Assembly: GCF_000187245.1 (NCBI RefSeq)
Contig: NC_027866.1
Location: 186,001-250,000 of the forward strand
From: Ogataea parapolymorpha DL-1
Taxonomy: Eukaryota > Ascomycota > Pichiomycetes > Pichiales > Pichiaceae
Direction: 5' to 3'
DNA length: 64,000 nt
In this document: positions 61,261 to 64,000 of the stretch, piece after piece
Numbering within the stretch: the stretch's first letter is position 1
Layout: every line of letters starts with the position of its first letter
Translations under genes and position numbers: made by a program
The notes under the pieces: generated by a model
What the model was told of the DNA's origin: nothing
Seen by the model: only the letters and a program-made list of their open reading frames with translations
Database searches by the model: none

Positions 61261-64000
61261 CTATGCCGGGTTTTTTTTCTCAATGCTAGCGTTGAAGAAC
61301 TGCAGGCTCACACACGCGTCGTTGACGCCCGTGTTAGGCGTTGCGTCCTCTATCAGCTCGGCGCCGCGCACGTGGAACCGCACCATCGTCTCGCCCGCCG
61401 TGTCCACCAAGTAGTACATGTGCTCATTTTCGGGCAAGGCGTCGTCGCGCAACCGCGCAAACCGTGGGTCAGCCAGCAGGAACTTGAGCTTGTTGTTGTA
61501 GCTTGGCGGCGTGATGTTCATCGTGTGCACTGTGCGTTCCTGCGCGCCGGCAGTTGGCAGCGGCGAGTTTGTCGGCGACAAAAACGACGACGACGTCGGT
61601 GTTCCTTTGCTCAGCGACAGCGACGTGATAAACGGTGGCTGCGGAGTCTGCGTGGCCGGCTGGCTCGGCGTGTTCAATGCCTCGGCCAGCTGCACTTTCA
61701 AAGAGATGAGCGTGTCGTAGAGCAGGTTTTTCAACCGGAAGTTGCGCTCCATCACCGCGTGGCTGAACAGTTTGGTCAAATTCACCAGAAACACGTCTCG
61801 TTGTAGATTGACCGACCGTTTCAGAATTAAATCCACCAAAAAGCCGCGGTGGATAAGCACGATCCGCGACACAAACATCACCGCCTGCTCCAGGTCGTCC
61901 AGGCTGCGTGTCGCGTCCATATTTGAGCAGTAGTACATGAGCTTTTCGAGCGACAGGTTGAGCGAGAACACCAAAGAGTCGCTTAGCGCGATGGTCTTGG
62001 GCTCGCGCAGCCGCGAGCACGCTGACGCGATGTCCATCAGCATTCGCGTGCAATTGCGCCCGTTCACAAGCAGCCTAGGGAACTGCTCAGAGCCCAGGTA
62101 CAGCTCTTCACAGCAGTGTAGCACGCGCAATTTAAGGGGGTCGTCGAGCAGCTCAAACAGGTCGCCCGCCAGCACGGCGCTGCCGCCGTCCAGCTGCGCA
62201 AGCAGCCCCAGGAGCAGGTCTGCAGGACCTTCGTCGCGCACAGTCTCGGGCAACAGTCGGGCAAAGAGCAGCTGCGCCAGCGGCAGCGAAAAGTAGTTCA
62301 GCTTGCGCACGAGCGAGTCCAGTGGAGCTTGCGCGGACTCCTCGCCCGCCACGCCCACCAACGCCAGCAGGTTGTGCGTCTGGGTCTTGGCCTGTTCTGC
62401 GTCGCGCAACGAGTCCAGCAGCAAATGTCTGTCTGCAGCCAGAACGAACCACAGACCGTTGGAAAGAAGGGCGTTGGGCCGACGAATTTTCGTCGACGCG
62501 CGCAGCAGCCGCGCGGACGGCGTCTGCTCGACGGGCACCACAGACAACTCTGAGAGCGGGTTGAGGTCGTCGACGCCGACGCCGACCCCGGCAGCCACGA
62601 GATTGACATCGGTGAGCGCCGAGGCCGGCCGCGGCGCTGCAATGGCCGCCTTGCACAGCACGCGCACGAGGTGTCGGGCAAACGCGGCCGTGTGGCCCAC
62701 ACGGTACGTCTTGCGCTCGCACGCGAGCAGCAGCGCGTCGTGGGGCGTGAGCTCGAACTCGTCGCAGAACAGCAGGTCCCAAGCGAGCCGCTCGCCACCG
62801 TTGTTATGGAAATCGTCGCCCGCCGCGCCGGCAAACAGCTGCAGAACGGCGTGGATGTCGACGAAACCGTCGATGATGAGCCGCAGCACAAGCCGCAGCG
62901 AGGCGTCGTAGTCGAGCGCCAGCGTCGGCAGCACGAACTTGCGCAGGTGCGAGAGCAGCACAGCTCCGAAGTCGGCGCGCCGCCAAAGCTGGAGCTGTTT
63001 CAAAAGACGGGCAACGGGTGTGTTGTTCGTGGGGGCATATGCAACGTTGCTGGCCACGTTCCAGTATTGTGTGATGGCCTGATTAAGTGAGTGCGAGAAC
63101 TCGGCAGCGTTGAGCAGCCGTTCGGGCGACGACAGGCCCAGCAGCCCGAGCAGGCTCGTGTCCAGCTGGTCGAGCAAGAACTCTGTGTGCTGCGGCGCCA
63201 ACGGCGGCATCAATTGCGTGTCGAAACGCACATCCAGCAGCAAAGTGCACACGCCGTGCTTGTCCTTCTGCGCCCATGCGGCAAGAAAACCGTGCACCCG
63301 CTGCAGCAGCGACGACTCGCCGTCGTGGCAGTACGCCAGCAGCTCTGTGTGGAGCGCAACTAGCCGCAGCAGCAGCGATAGTGTTGCGCGCGGCACTGTC
63401 GGCTGTGTGTCGGCGTGTTCGACGGCGAGCGCAAGAAATGGCGCTGTCTGTCGGAACCGCTCGTCGCAAAGACGGTACACAAACAGCAGCGCGTCGGGCG
63501 TCTGCAGCCACACGGCGTCCTGACGCAGCCGCGCGCTGAACCAGGGGTACAGCCGTGCGCGGGAGCCGATATCGAGCGGCTCGGCCTCAGGGTCGGTTTC
63601 GTCGCACGGCCACAACGCGTCGAGGTCAAAAGTGGCCGGTAGTGAGTCCAGCGCCGTGGCCAGCCGCTCCTGCAACGAAGGCGCCTCTGCCGTGCGCAGC
63701 GCCACGCCCGTCGAGTCTGCGAGCCGGCGCAAAATGTTGCGCGCGTTCGAGTCCTCCACGGGCAACGCGTCCAGAATCAGCAGGTGCACGTAGCACGACG
63801 AGTCGGCGTCTTGCAGATAGATCACGCCCGACGCAATCAGTCGCCGCAGGTACGACGACAGCACAAACAGCCCCAGCGCGTGCAGCTCGGTCACCAGCAG
63901 CAGAAACCGCGACAGACTGTACACACCGTGCTCGGGCTCTTTCAACCGCAGCGTTTCGGCCATCTGGTACGCGAAGTCGATGATGGCCATCTCCAGCTCC
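61261..64000 (-). CDS. SRB8: Mediator kinase-module subunit Srb8/Med12 (3' part, cut by window edge)
   Basis: The open frame runs from the stop at 61261 to the window end without a stop, about 913 codons. A Met at 63990 is not taken as the start because the frame continues upstream and Med12 proteins are longer (1427 residues in Saccharomyces). The segment HGVYSLSRFLLLVTELHALGLFVLSSYLRRLIASGVIYL is characteristic of the Med12 family. The remainder is helical and Leu/Ala-rich, with a disordered segment at about 830 (TPTSSSFLSPTNSPLPT). Srb8 links Med13 to Cdk8-cyclin C in the Mediator kinase module and regulates RNA polymerase II transcription. The gene is unusually G/C-rich and ends 68 bp from the small Ser-rich gene. 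Confidence 0.78.
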   Translation of the reverse strand, partial: ELEMAIIDFAYQMAETLRLKEPEHGVYSLSRFLLLVTELHALGLFVLSSYLRRLIASGVIYLQDADSSCYVHLLILDALPVEDSNARNILRRLADSTGVALRTAEAPSLQERLATALDSLPATFDLDALWPCDETDPEAEPLDIGSRARLYPWFSARLRQDAVWLQTPDALLFVYRLCDERFRQTAPFLALAVEHADTQPTVPRATLSLLLRLVALHTELLAYCHDGESSLLQRVHGFLAAWAQKDKHGVCTLLLDVRFDTQLMPPLAPQHTEFLLDQLDTSLLGLLGLSSPERLLNAAEFSHSLNQAITQYWNVASNVAYAPTNNTPVARLLKQLQLWRRADFGAVLLSHLRKFVLPTLALDYDASLRLVLRLIIDGFVDIHAVLQLFAGAAGDDFHNNGGERLAWDLLFCDEFELTPHDALLLACERKTYRVGHTAAFARHLVRVLCKAAIAAPRPASALTDVNLVAAGVGVGVDDLNPLSELSVVPVEQTPSARLLRASTKIRRPNALLSNGLWFVLAADRHLLLDSLRDAEQAKTQTHNLLALVGVAGEESAQAPLDSLVRKLNYFSLPLAQLLFARLLPETVRDEGPADLLLGLLAQLDGGSAVLAGDLFELLDDPLKLRVLHCCEELYLGSEQFPRLLVNGRNCTRMLMDIASACSRLREPKTIALSDSLVFSLNLSLEKLMYYCSNMDATRSLDDLEQAVMFVSRIVLIHRGFLVDLILKRSVNLQRDVFLVNLTKLFSHAVMERNFRLKNLLYDTLISLKVQLAEALNTPSQPATQTPQPPFITSLSLSKGTPTSSSFLSPTNSPLPTAGAQERTVHTMNITPPSYNNKLKFLLADPRFARLRDDALPENEHMYYLVDTAGETMVRFHVRGAELIEDATPNTGVNDACVSLQFFNASIEKKNPA

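Overview
This window is a stretch of nuclear chromosome from a budding yeast, most likely a methylotrophic yeast of the Ogataea (Hansenula) polymorpha group. The reasons are: near-balanced base composition (other methylotrophs such as Komagataella and Candida boidinii are AT-richer); very compact genes with almost no introns; CTG codons at leucine positions that are conserved across eukaryotes (for example in the Rab protein at 57651), so the CUG-Ser and CUG-Ala codes are unlikely; a sphingolipid delta-8 desaturase, which Saccharomyces lacks; and local gene orders that match both post-duplication halves of Saccharomyces blocks. The species assignment is inference. I recognise about 36 protein genes and see no tRNA, rRNA, transposon or LTR.

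Layout. 1-4.1 kb: the 5' part of an SNM1-like RNase MRP subunit, an HST3/HST4-type sirtuin and a TPO1/FLU1-like drug or polyamine exporter. 4.7-17.5 kb: a mitochondrial expression factor, the eEF3-like ATPase NEW1, LAS21 (GPI anchor synthesis), SDH8, NUP82 and a DPB11-like BRCT protein. 17.6-28.9 kb: ARG81, ERO1, TAF13, the delta-8 sphingolipid desaturase, SCY1, a MINDY deubiquitinase with a CaaX tail, and a second mitochondrial factor. 29-35 kb: HSF1, a YGR210C-type Obg GTPase and VID28/GID5. 35-45.3 kb: a Ser/Thr-repeat GPI adhesin with a strongly palindromic promoter, CDC16, LYS1, MAK11 and SPT23/MGA2. 45.4-52.7 kb: a pyruvate dehydrogenase kinase, a third mitochondrial factor, an MCH-type transporter, MRPL37, a degenerate D-lactate-dehydrogenase-like protein, a small Ser/Ala-rich protein and RPL22 (the one gene with a clear intron). 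52.8-64 kb: MIL1, FRS1, SEC4, BMT6, a GPI protein carrying a fungal cellulose-binding module, a tiny highly expressed Ser-rich protein, and the 3' part of SRB8/MED12.

The genes are mostly unrelated housekeeping genes. Recurrent themes are cell wall and GPI proteins (LAS21, the adhesin, the CBM1 protein), membrane lipid supply (desaturase, SPT23/MGA2), mitochondrial gene expression (three unassigned factors and MRPL37) and the ubiquitin system (VID28, MIY1, CDC16). Several neighbouring pairs reproduce Saccharomyces adjacencies recalled from gene numbering: LAS21-NUP82, ARG81-TAF13, SCY1-MIY1, CDC16-MAK11-SPT23 together with LYS1-MGA2, and RPL22-FRS1-BMT6 together with RPL22-MIL1. I found no clearly novel multi-gene system. 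The most interesting items are a PAM2-like Pab1-binding motif at the NEW1 N-terminus, a hairpin in the RPL22 intron, the CBM1 surface protein, the palindromic adhesin promoter, the degenerate FAD-oxidase and a DPB11-like protein that ends at its last BRCT domain.
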